From VXYL01 sp964348085 (GTDB taxonomy: Bacteria; Pseudomonadota; Gammaproteobacteria; Pseudomonadales; Azotimanducaceae): a DNA stretch of 30,814 bases. The stretch covers positions 1-30,814 of the forward strand of contig CAYGBI010000047.1 of assembly GCA_964348085.1 (NCBI GenBank), given 5' to 3'. The translations under genes were made by a program, and so were the position numbers. Under the pieces are notes generated by a model. It saw only the letters and a list, made by a program, of their open reading frames with translations, had not been told where the DNA came from and ran no database searches. Shown here one piece after another: positions 23,884-30,814 of the stretch; the first letter of the stretch is position 1, and each line of letters starts with the position of its first letter.

Positions 23884-24933
23884 CTAATCCGGCGACAACG
23901 CCAAGAGGCCGGGGTTGAGCACGCCGTCGGGGTCGAAGGCGCGTTTGATACGGGCCGTGTATTTGGCGAGCGCGCCGCTAGCCAGCGGCGTCGTCGCGCC
24001 GCCCGGAAACAAGGTCGCGAACGCATCGTCGGGAATGGTCTCCGGCTTGCCCCTACGCCACGCTTGGCAGCCACCCCACTCGATTAATAAGGAGTCCGCA
24101 CCGCTCGCGGCGCCAGCGACAGGCGGCGGACAGCCCCGCGGCAGCGAAAGCCGCGTCAACGGCCTATTGGCGGCGAAGGCGGCGAAGAAGGGGTGGCGGT
24201 GGTCGCGCACTTGCGCCCACAGCGCAGGATCCCCCGCATCCGGCAACGCCATCGTCGCCTGCGCGCTGTCCAAGGCGGACGCGCTGCCCGACGTACGCAC
24301 GCTCAACACGCCATCGACGTGACAGGTGGCGGTTATAGGCAACGGTTGCCGCGCCCACTGGCGGCACAACGCGCCGGCCTCGGCGGCATCGCAACGCTTA
24401 GCCCGCGTCCGCTCGGCCTCCGGGGCCGGAAGCACCCGCAGGCTGGCACTCAAGATGACGCCGAGCGTGCCGCGCGCGCCGACCATCAAGCGGGCGATGT
24501 CATAGCCGGCGACATTCTTCATCACGCTGCCGCCGAAACGCAGCCGCTCGCCCAAGCCGTTGACGATCTCGACACCTAGGATCGCGTCGCGAACGTTTCC
24601 CCGCCAAGGTCTCGCCGGCCCGGCCAAACCGGTGGCGATGGCGCCGCCGACTGTGCCGCCGCCGTCAAAACACGGCGGGTCGAACGGCAGTAGCTGGCCC
24701 TCCTCCGCAAGCGTCTCGGTCAACTCGGCGATGGGCGTGCCAGCGCGAGCAGTTATCACCAACTCTTCTGGTCGGTAGTCGAGAATGCCGGCGTGGCCTC
24801 GGGTGCGGAGCAGCGTCTCACCGCAGGAGGGGCTGAAAAACGCTTTCGAGCCATGACCGACGATGGCGAGGGTCGATCCCCGGCTTCGACACTCCGCCAC
24901 CGTCGCCACAATCGCGGCCGCGTCGTCGGCCAT
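23884..24933 (-). CDS. glcE: Glycolate oxidase FAD-binding subunit (GlcE)
   Basis: This 349-aa FAD-binding type 4 protein is a subunit of glycolate dehydrogenase. It opens with DDAAAIVATVAECRSRGSTLAIVGHGSKA, carries the FAD-contact region GGGTVGGAIATGLAGPAR and SVMKNVAGYDIARLMVGARGTLGVI, and ends with RIKRAFDPDGVLNPG, all typical of GlcE. ATG 24933 overlaps the glcD stop by one base (TGATG), which fixes the start; the open frame to 25110 is shadow of glcD. The stop abuts the glcF start. GlcD, GlcE and GlcF together oxidise glycolate to glyoxylate. Confidence 0.94.
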   Translation of the reverse strand: MADDAAAIVATVAECRSRGSTLAIVGHGSKAFFSPSCGETLLRTRGHAGILDYRPEELVITARAGTPIAELTETLAEEGQLLPFDPPCFDGGGTVGGAIATGLAGPARPWRGNVRDAILGVEIVNGLGERLRFGGSVMKNVAGYDIARLMVGARGTLGVILSASLRVLPAPEAERTRAKRCDAAEAGALCRQWARQPLPITATCHVDGVLSVRTSGSASALDSAQATMALPDAGDPALWAQVRDHRHPFFAAFAANRPLTRLSLPRGCPPPVAGAASGADSLLIEWGGCQAWRRGKPETIPDDAFATLFPGGATTPLASGALAKYTARIKRAFDPDGVLNPGLLALSPD

Positions 24934-26384
24934 CAGAAGCGCTCCAAGTGCGGATGCGGCAAGCGGCCCTGATGCACATGCATGCCGCCCAACTCCGAGC
25001 ACCGCGCCAAGGTGGGAATGGCTTTGCCGGGGTTCATCAGGCCATTGGGGTCGAAAGCGGCCTTTAGGCGATGGAACTGGTCGAGCTCGGCGGCGGCGAA
25101 CTGCTCGCACATGGCATCGAGTTTCTCAACGCCGACGCCGTGCTCGCCGGTGACCGTGCCGCCCGCTTGCACGCACAAACTCAAGATACGACCGCCAAGC
25201 TGATGAGCGCGTTCGGCTTCGCCCGGCGCGTTGGCGTCGAACAGGATCAGCGGGTGCAGGTTGCCGTCGCCGGCGTGGAATACGTTGGCGACCTGCAACT
25301 CGTACTCCGCCGACAGCTTGCCGATCTCGCCGAGCACGCCGGCGAGCTTGCTACGAGGGATGGTGCCGTCCATGCAGTAGTAGTCCGGCGCCAATCGGCC
25401 CATCGCCGGAAAAGCGGATTTGCGTCCCCGCCACAGCCGTTCTCGATCCGCCTCGTCCACCGCCACGCGCACCGTCGCCCCGTGCGCCTCGAGCACCTCG
25501 CGCACCCGCGTGGTATCCGCTTCCACCTGCTCCTCGGTGCCGTCCAATTCGCACAGCAGAATGGCCGTCGCATCGCGGGGATAACCGGCGCCCGCGAAAT
25601 CCTCCGCGGCCCGGATGGCCGGGTTGTCCATCATCTCCAGTCCCGCCGGCACGACGCCGCCGGCGATGATGGCGCCCACCGCGTCGCCGGCGTTTTCGAG
25701 GACATCGAAGCCGGCGAGCAACACCCGTTTCGCGAGCGGCAGCGGCAGCAGTTTGACGGTGACTTCGGTGACCACGCCAAGCATTCCCTCCGAACCCATC
25801 ATCACCGCCAAGAAATCGAGACCCGGCTGCTCCAGACCTTTGCCGCCGAACACCAGCTCGTCGCCCTCGAAGGTCTCCACCCGCAACCCGGTGACGTTGT
25901 GGACCGTGAGACCGTATTTCAGACAATGCACGCCGCCGGAGTTCTCCGCGACATTGCCGCCGATGCTGCAAGCGATCTGCGACGACGGGTCCGGGGCGTA
26001 GTAGAGGCCGTAGTCGCGCACCGCTTGACTGATCGCCAAGTTGGCGACGCCAGGCTCGACGGTGGCCGTGCAAGCCTCCACATCCACCTCTTTGATGCGG
26101 TTCATCTTGGTGAGCGTGAGCAGCACGCCGTCTTTCAGCGGCCGCGCACCGCCCGAGAGACCGGTGCCGGCACCGCGTGTGACCACCGCCACCTTGTGTT
26201 CTCGACACACGCGCAACACTGCCCGCACTTGCGCCACGTTCTCTGGCAACGCCACCGCCCAAGGCCGCTCGCGGATCGCCGTTAGGCCATCCGTCTCGAA
26301 CGGCCGCACGGCGTGCTCGTCGGTGATGAGCGAGTGCGCCGACAGACAGGCGCGAAGGCGGTCGAGAACTTCCGGGTTGCGCAT
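24933..26384 (-). CDS. glcD: Glycolate oxidase subunit GlcD (FAD-linked oxidase)
   Basis: This 483-aa FAD-linked oxidase is of the D-lactate/glycolate dehydrogenase type. The FAD-binding domain shows VVTRGAGTGLSGGARPLKDG (about residues 70-89), SIGGNVAENSGGVHCLKYG and MGSEGMLGVVTEVTVKLL. The C-terminal domain has NVFHAGDGNLHPLILFD, GTVTGEHGVGVEKLD and FDPNGLMNPGK. It catalyses glycolate (or 2-hydroxy acid) oxidation and heads the glcD-glcE-glcF operon. No glcC-type regulator lies beside it. The only structured DNA upstream is the palindrome at 26464-26493, about 80 bases before its start, shared with the divergent DUF4143 gene. Confidence 0.95.
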   Translation of the reverse strand: MRNPEVLDRLRACLSAHSLITDEHAVRPFETDGLTAIRERPWAVALPENVAQVRAVLRVCREHKVAVVTRGAGTGLSGGARPLKDGVLLTLTKMNRIKEVDVEACTATVEPGVANLAISQAVRDYGLYYAPDPSSQIACSIGGNVAENSGGVHCLKYGLTVHNVTGLRVETFEGDELVFGGKGLEQPGLDFLAVMMGSEGMLGVVTEVTVKLLPLPLAKRVLLAGFDVLENAGDAVGAIIAGGVVPAGLEMMDNPAIRAAEDFAGAGYPRDATAILLCELDGTEEQVEADTTRVREVLEAHGATVRVAVDEADRERLWRGRKSAFPAMGRLAPDYYCMDGTIPRSKLAGVLGEIGKLSAEYELQVANVFHAGDGNLHPLILFDANAPGEAERAHQLGGRILSLCVQAGGTVTGEHGVGVEKLDAMCEQFAAAELDQFHRLKAAFDPNGLMNPGKAIPTLARCSELGGMHVHQGRLPHPHLERF

Positions 26385-26463
26385 GGCGCCTACTATAGTG
26401 GCTTGTCGGCGACCAAGCGAAACGGCTGCGGGTACCGACGTGCATTGCGGTTTCGAAGCCTCC

Positions 26464-26493
26464 GACCATTTTACGACGCGTCGTAAAATGGTC
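26464..26493. promoter_or_regulatory. 30-bp perfect palindrome, candidate operator
   Basis: Two 15-base arms, the first being GACCATTTTACGACG, meet without a spacer and are exact reverse complements. A near-copy of one arm (GTCGAAAATGGTC) follows at 26513-26525, just before the DUF4143 start. TAAAAT inside the right arm, or its mirror on the other strand, could be a -10 element. This is typical of a dimeric-repressor operator lying between glcD and the ATPase gene. No regulator gene is adjacent. Confidence 0.7.
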
Positions 26494-26530
26494 TTGACTA
26501 TTCGACGATAGGGTCGAAAATGGTCGGGAC

Positions 26531-27733
26531 ATGATTCCGCGCCTCTACGACGCCATGCTGGCCGAGCACTTGGCCAACAACCGACAGATGGCGTTCGTCG
26601 CCGGACCGCGCCAAGTCGGCAAAACCACGACCTGCCGTCACCTCGCCGACGCCTACGTCAATTGGGACGACTGGGACGACCGGCAACTCGTGCTCGGCGG
26701 GCCGCGCGCCGTCATCGCCGAGCGCCGCCTCGACCGATTGGCTGCCACTCCCCCGCTCGTCCTGTTCGACGAACTGCACAAGTTTCCGCGCTGGAAGGAG
26801 TTTCTGAAGGGATTCTTCGATACTTACGCCGACCGCGTGCGCGTCATCGTAACCGGCAGTAGCCGCCTAGACGTATTTCGACGGGGCGGCGATAGTTTGA
26901 TGGGCCGCTACCTCCTTTACCGTTTGCACCCGTTCTCGGTGGCCGAGGCGGTGGCGCAGGACCTGCCCCCGCCGACGCGGATTGTCCGCTCGCCAAGGCG
27001 CATCGACCCAACCGAGTTCAACGCTCTGTGGGCACACGGCGGTTATCCAGAGCCGTACCTGCGACGCGATGTTCGCTTTACCCGTCGCTGGCGATCACTG
27101 CGCCATCAGCAGTTCGTCAGAGAGGACGTTCGCGACCTCACCGGAGTCCGGCAACTCGACCAATTCGAGATGCTGGTGCGTCTCCTAGTCGATCGCTCGG
27201 CGCGGCAACTGGTTTACGGGAACTTGGCCACCCAACTGCGCGTTGCGGTGGACACCGTGCGGCGTTGGGTGGTCGCACTCGGCGATCTGCACTTCGGCTT
27301 CGTCGTTCGTCCTTACTTCGCCAATGTCTCAAGATCCCTACGCAAAGAACCGAAGTGGTACCTGCGCGACTGGGCGGTGATCGACGACCAAGGCCGTCGC
27401 GCCGAGACCTTCGTTGCCTGCCACCTCCACAAAGCCGTCGACGGATGGAACGATATGGGCCTCAGCAACTTCCAACTCGGCTACTTGCGCGACAAGGAGA
27501 AGCGCGAAGTGGACTTGGTGGTGGTGCGCGACGGTCGGCCTTGGTTCCTCGTGGACGTAAAGCACCGCGACGAACGGCTAAGCCCCGCTCTCGAGTACTT
27601 CCAGAGGCAAGTCGACGCGCCTTTCGCGTTTCAGGTCACCGTGGACGCCGAGTATGCTCCGGCGGATTGCTTCGCGACACAGGGCAGACCCGTGGTCGTA
27701 CCGGCGAAGACTCTGCTGTCGCAGCTTCTGTAG
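26531..27733 (+). CDS. AAA ATPase with DUF4143 (AAA_14 family)
   Basis: This 400-aa protein has an N-terminal AAA_14 ATPase domain with Walker A AGPRQVGKTTT (about residues 24-34), Walker B LVLFDELHKFPRWKEFLK, and the VTGSSRLDVFRRGGDSLMGRY segment. These are followed by a DUF4143 C-terminal half with a winged-helix-like region (GNLATQLRVAVDTVRRWVVAL) and an EVDLVVVRDGRPWFLVDVK stretch that resembles a PD-(D/E)XK core. These genes are widespread, often mobile or horizontally acquired, and of unknown function. The start at ATG 26531 is 37 bases after the palindrome and 5 bases after the partial copy, so expression is probably controlled by whatever binds there. Confidence 0.9.
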   Translation: MIPRLYDAMLAEHLANNRQMAFVAGPRQVGKTTTCRHLADAYVNWDDWDDRQLVLGGPRAVIAERRLDRLAATPPLVLFDELHKFPRWKEFLKGFFDTYADRVRVIVTGSSRLDVFRRGGDSLMGRYLLYRLHPFSVAEAVAQDLPPPTRIVRSPRRIDPTEFNALWAHGGYPEPYLRRDVRFTRRWRSLRHQQFVREDVRDLTGVRQLDQFEMLVRLLVDRSARQLVYGNLATQLRVAVDTVRRWVVALGDLHFGFVVRPYFANVSRSLRKEPKWYLRDWAVIDDQGRRAETFVACHLHKAVDGWNDMGLSNFQLGYLRDKEKREVDLVVVRDGRPWFLVDVKHRDERLSPALEYFQRQVDAPFAFQVTVDAEYAPADCFATQGRPVVVPAKTLLSQLL

Positions 27734-27910
27734 CCCAGCATGGGAGCGACGGCGGACATTCCCTCCCCTTGACTTCGGGTACTACGGTACGATGACCGCC
27801 ATGGCCGAGGTTAAGAGCCCGCCCTTCGGGGACGCAGAAACCAATACGCGACGCCATGCGCTCGACGGGCGGAGAGTTTGGCGGCCGGGACGCTATCGGT
27901 GGTTGTGCAT

Positions 27911-29251
27911 ATGACCACCGACGCTTGGGTGCTGAAGAACGCCGTTCTCGTCAACGAGGGGCGGTGTTTCGAGGGCGACCTCGCCATTCGCAACGGTCGC
28001 ATCGACCAAATCGGCGGCACTATCGCCGTGGAGGGTGCGCGGGAGCTCGATGTGCGCGGCGCTTGGCTGCTGCCCGGCATGATCGACGACCAAGTGCATT
28101 TCCGGGAACCGGGGTTCGAGCACAAGGCCACCATCGCTACCGAGTCTCGCGCCGCGGTCGCCGGCGGCATCACCAGCACCATGGAGATGCCGAACTGCAA
28201 CCCGCAGACCATCGACATGGCCGCCCTGCTCGACAAGCACGCGCGCGCCAAGCGCCATTCGCGCACCAACTACGCCTTCTACCTCGGCGCCACCAACGAC
28301 AACCTCGAAGCCATCAAGGGCGTCGATGTGACCAAGGCGTGCGGCGTCAAGGTGTTCATGGGCGCCTCCACCGGCAACATGCTGGTGGACGACGAGCGCA
28401 CGCTCGAGGGCATTTTCGCGTCGAGTCCGCTCCTCATCGCCACGCACTGCGAGGACACGCCGACCATCCACGCCAACGAAGCGCGCGCCCTAGCCGAGTT
28501 CGGCGACGCCATCCCCATGGCCGAGCACCCGCGCATCCGCTCCGTCGAGGCCTGTTACAAGTCGTCGTCGCTCGCCGTGTCACTGGCCAAACGGCACGGC
28601 AGCCGCCTGCATGTGCTGCACTTGACTACCGCACGCGAACTCGGCTTGTTCGAACCCGGCCCCGTGATCGGCAAACGCATCACCGCCGAGGCGTGCGTTC
28701 ATCATCTGTTCTTCAACGACACTTGGTATGCGGCGCTCGGCGCGGACGTCAAATGCAATCCGGCCATCAAATCCCGCGCCGATCAACTCGCGCTGAAGCG
28801 CGCCGTGGTCGACGACGTGATCGACGTCATCGCCACCGATCACGCGCCGCACACCCGAGAGGAGAAGGCAGGCAACTATCTAACTGCCCCCGCCGGTCTG
28901 CCGCTGGTGCAGCACGCACTATTGAGCCTGTTCGAACACGTCAAGGCCGGCGAAATGACCATCGCACAGGTCGTGCGGAAAACGGCCCACGCACCGGCTG
29001 AACTGTTTGCCGTCGAGGAGCGCGGGTTTCTGCGCGAAGGCTATTGGGCGGACCTCGCGGTGGTCGACCCGAACGCGGCGACGGTGGTGGACGACGAACC
29101 CGTGTACGCGAAGTGCGGCTGGACGCCGTTCCGCGGCTTCACGTTTCGCTCGCGGGTTATGCACACATTCGTCAATGGCAACCTTGCCTACGACGACGGG
29201 CGGTTCGCTGCGGATGTGCTCGGGGTGCCGTTGCGGTTCGCCCGTCCGTAA
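27911..29251 (+). CDS. pyrC: Dihydroorotase (PyrC-type amidohydrolase)
   Basis: This 446-aa amidohydrolase acts in pyrimidine synthesis, converting carbamoyl-aspartate to dihydroorotate. Visible metal and active-site residues are the H-x-R in DDQVHFREPGFEHK (about residues 59-72), the bridging Lys in KVFMGASTGNM, His in IATHCEDTP and HVLHLTTAREL, and Asp/His in ATDHAPHTREEK. Length and motif order fit the class I dihydroorotase/allantoinase group, and the FREPG motif favours dihydroorotase. ATG 27911 gives the usual MTTDAWVLKNAVLVNEG opening. An upstream 40-codon frame ends in an ATGA overlap with this start, which may be chance. It is probably a housekeeping gene. Confidence 0.9.
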   Translation: MTTDAWVLKNAVLVNEGRCFEGDLAIRNGRIDQIGGTIAVEGARELDVRGAWLLPGMIDDQVHFREPGFEHKATIATESRAAVAGGITSTMEMPNCNPQTIDMAALLDKHARAKRHSRTNYAFYLGATNDNLEAIKGVDVTKACGVKVFMGASTGNMLVDDERTLEGIFASSPLLIATHCEDTPTIHANEARALAEFGDAIPMAEHPRIRSVEACYKSSSLAVSLAKRHGSRLHVLHLTTARELGLFEPGPVIGKRITAEACVHHLFFNDTWYAALGADVKCNPAIKSRADQLALKRAVVDDVIDVIATDHAPHTREEKAGNYLTAPAGLPLVQHALLSLFEHVKAGEMTIAQVVRKTAHAPAELFAVEERGFLREGYWADLAVVDPNAATVVDDEPVYAKCGWTPFRGFTFRSRVMHTFVNGNLAYDDGRFAADVLGVPLRFARP

Positions 29252-29740
29252 GCTGGGCGAGCTGCTAAGCGAGTGTGCGCCGCCGCCGGCTAGCCGAGGA
29301 CGTATGCGGTAGTAGAAGGTGCTCGACAGTACCGCACGTCTCCGCCTACCGTGCCGAGGATCGCGGCGAGATCATGCGCACGTTGCCGGCCATCCTCGCG
29401 GCGGAGCAAGTGCGGTTGCCGGAGACTGGTAGCACTTCGTACCAGTCCGCCGGCGAGATCGCCTACCGTGCCGGCGAAGTCTCCGGCAAGTGCCGAGGAC
29501 GTGCGCACGGATGGCGTAGCGGTTGGCGGCCACACGTTCGCCGCCGGCAATCGGCTTCGGTTCAGTGCGGGTGCGAAGCAGCGCCGGCAAACGCGAACGC
29601 TCGCCGGCGAGATCGTGCGCACGTCCTCGGTTCAGTGCCGAAGTAGTCGCCGTTGCCGGCCATCCTCGGCAAGCGAAGACGGCCTACAGCGCCGGTACGC
29701 GATGGCGGATACAGCCCACTTCACCCGCCGTTGATCGCGC
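29252..29740. repeat. Gene-free mosaic of short degenerate repeats
   Basis: No gene is supported in these 489 bases. Short modules recur in shuffled order: CGTTGCCGGCCATCCTCG at 29381 and 29651; CGGCGAGATC followed by RTGCGCACGT at 29364 and 29605; GCCTACCGTGCCG at 29344 and 29461; TCGGTTCAGTGC at 29557 and 29627; and variants of GCCGAGGA. A hairpin with 8-bp arms around ACTGGTA and TACCAGT lies at 29424-29447. The arrangement suggests a decayed repeat family rather than a CRISPR array, because spacing is irregular. Confidence 0.6.
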
Positions 29741-29986
29741 TTAGTGCGCCGGACGCTCGCCGTTTGGCTTGTGCTCCGTCTCCGCTTCGTGCTTCGCCGC
29801 TTCGCGTGCCTTGACGGTTCGCCAAAACTCACGGCGCACGGGCCTTGGCACTGCCAAATAAGCACCCGTAACGACAAACAGCACGATTAAAAACGTCACG
29901 CCCGAATAGACGGCGAGGCCCAACCCTACTACGCACCCAAACAGGTTGCCGACATAGGCGCCAAACTCGTTATCTCTCACTCTCAT
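29741..29986 (-). CDS. Small membrane protein, partner of the Cys-rich gene
   Basis: This 81-aa protein is of no family I recognise. It has two adjacent hydrophobic segments (about residues 9-27, AYVGNLFGCVVGLGLAVY, and 30-46, TFLIVLFVVTGAYLAV) and a charged C-terminal tail (REFWRTVKAREAAKHEAETE). A GAGGAAG ribosome site lies about 6 bases before the ATG, which supports a real gene. It starts 23 bases after the stop of the Cys-rich gene at 30010-30795, as the small membrane gene does at the other locus (12029). The shared [AG][YF]VGNxxGxxxGL segment hints that the two small proteins are related. Confidence 0.65.
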   Translation of the reverse strand: MRVRDNEFGAYVGNLFGCVVGLGLAVYSGVTFLIVLFVVTGAYLAVPRPVRREFWRTVKAREAAKHEAETEHKPNGERPAH

Positions 29987-30009
29987 AAGTCTTCCTCAAG
30001 CGCAGTTCA

Positions 30010-30795
30010 TCACACACTACATATTACAATGCCGGCTAGACCTACCAAACTGGAGCTAGTCGCCACAAAGATATTGCGTGATCTCACGGTCTTCAAGGCT
30101 ACCCCGTAGACGGTCAGCCCCGCGTAGAAAGCGCAAGAAAAAGGCGAGCCGAGTTCACCAAGTGCCACACCGTCCACAAAATCCTCGCAAGTGATATACG
30201 CACCCGTCGAAGAACCGGCGAAGCCGCCGCCTATCGGGTTCACGTTCACCCAAGGATTATCGACTTGTCGCGCAATGCAATTCTCGTACGTCAGTTCAGT
30301 ACGTTCCGGCGGCGGTGGCGGCGGACAAAGCCGCATTCGGCCACCGTCATGACAAAGATCCCATTCAACATCTTCGTCGTCGGAACTATCGTCGCCGCCA
30401 TCGTCTCCGCTACCGTCGCCGGAACCGCCGCCGCCGTCTCCGCTACCGCCGCCTTGACTAACGCCGCCAATAGGATCGACGTTTTCAAATATCAAGGCGC
30501 AACCCGAATAGAAGTCGCCGGCGGTAACGCCGCATTCCCAACATTGGCGCACGCCCGTACCGCATTCGTCTACCCTGTCGCATCTTAGTATTAGCGTGTC
30601 TCTGTCTCCGTCTTGCCGTTCATAGCAAGCGTACCTATCGGCCAACGCTTCGCCGCTTGATGGCAAAAGTGCGTCCGTCACGGGTGCGCTTGGCGTTCCG
30701 AACATCAAGAACGCGGCTACGAACGCCTGAGGTGGTCCTACTTTTTCGGACAGATCGCCAAGGTGTGCTCCAAGGTCGAGAGGAGACGCTGGCAT
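30010..30795 (-). CDS. Unrecognised Cys-rich protein with Gly/Ser/Asp linker and hydrophobic C-terminus
   Basis: The 261-aa protein matches no family I know. Its layout is an N-terminal hydrophobic stretch (about residues 22-38) that may be a signal or anchor, a Cys cluster with RCDRVDECG and QCWEC (84-88), a linker of Gly, Ser and Asp (about 110-145), a second Cys part with a run of six Pro (158-163), and a C-terminus with two hydrophobic segments (about 217-236 and 242-260). NVDPIGG and NVNPIGG occur as an internal repeat near 105 and 184. Even the spacing of Cys suggests a disulfide-bonded, exported protein. The frame stays open past ATG 30795 to the window edge, so the true start may lie outside. 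A decayed relative lies at 11404-12024. Confidence 0.6.
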   Translation of the reverse strand: MPASPLDLGAHLGDLSEKVGPPQAFVAAFLMFGTPSAPVTDALLPSSGEALADRYACYERQDGDRDTLILRCDRVDECGTGVRQCWECGVTAGDFYSGCALIFENVDPIGGVSQGGGSGDGGGGSGDGSGDDGGDDSSDDEDVEWDLCHDGGRMRLCPPPPPPERTELTYENCIARQVDNPWVNVNPIGGGFAGSSTGAYITCEDFVDGVALGELGSPFSCAFYAGLTVYGVALKTVRSRNIFVATSSSLVGLAGIVICSV

Positions 30796-30814
30796 GGCCA
30801 GGAAGAGGCGCCGT

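Noticed and set aside
22990..24087. 365-aa plus-strand frame opposite glcF and glcE
   Set aside because: It is antisense shadow of two well-supported genes and shows no family motifs.
27792..27914. A 40-codon plus-strand frame whose stop overlaps the dihydroorotase start (ATGA)
   Set aside because: No ribosome site, no recognisable motif, and the overlap can arise by chance. A regulatory leader role would need transcript data.
29424..29447. Hairpin as a transcription terminator
   Set aside because: The 8-bp stem is not GC-rich enough and no T-run follows on either strand.
29290..29622. Long minus-strand open frame across the repeat mosaic
   Set aside because: The frame is open only because the repeats are GC-rich. 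Its translation has no domain features, and similar frames exist on both strands.
29252..29740. CRISPR array
   Set aside because: Repeat modules are short, degenerate, irregularly spaced and in shuffled order, with no cas genes nearby.

Overview
The window is a GC-rich bacterial chromosome segment with tightly packed genes and short overlapping operons. The best guess is an uncultured gammaproteobacterium or close proteobacterial relative. Support comes from a type III pantothenate kinase gene followed directly by a SPOR-domain gene, a glcD-glcE-glcF cluster, and many acyl-CoA enzymes together with a P450 and a TauD-type dioxygenase. No rRNA or tRNA gene was recognised, so the taxonomic reading stays an inference.

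Layout. (1) 31-1408, minus: coaX and a SPOR protein. (2) 1705-3334, plus: a CurA-like NADP-dependent oxidoreductase and the DNA repair glycosylase Tag. (3) 3328-6708: an acyl-CoA dehydrogenase (minus) divergent from a translationally coupled MaoC hydratase - CitE-like lyase - enoyl-CoA hydratase operon, which looks like breakdown of a branched or dicarboxylic acyl-CoA. (4) 6759-10699: a cytochrome P450, a CinA/MoaB-type protein, an SDR lacking the usual catalytic Tyr/Lys, and a TauD-family dioxygenase whose 3' end is echoed in degenerate repeats beside it. (5) 10832-12229: a TPR protein and a decayed copy of an unrecognised Cys-rich protein family plus a small membrane protein. (6) 12442-15840, plus: DUF35 zinc-ribbon protein, thiolase/SCP-x-like protein, mini-HAD protein and class III aminotransferase.

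(7) 15841-20817 is an accessory island. A HsdM-like adenine methylase and a one-TRD HsdS-like protein (minus) are divergent from a small XRE controller and a PD-(D/E)XK endonuclease (plus). An unrecognised 216-aa gene and a RepA-like AAA ATPase follow. No HsdR is present, so this looks like a hybrid of type I modification parts with a type II-style controller and nuclease.

(8) 21075-26384: alpha/beta hydrolase, homocysteine S-methyltransferase family protein, and glycolate oxidase subunits GlcD-E-F. (9) 26464-29251: a 30-bp perfect palindrome in front of an AAA/DUF4143 ATPase, then dihydroorotase. (10) 29252-30814: a mosaic of short degenerate repeats, then an apparently intact copy of the two-gene Cys-rich/small-membrane-protein module seen decayed in region 5.

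The most novel-looking items are that twin module, the hybrid restriction-modification island, and the palindromic operator-like site upstream of the DUF4143 gene.
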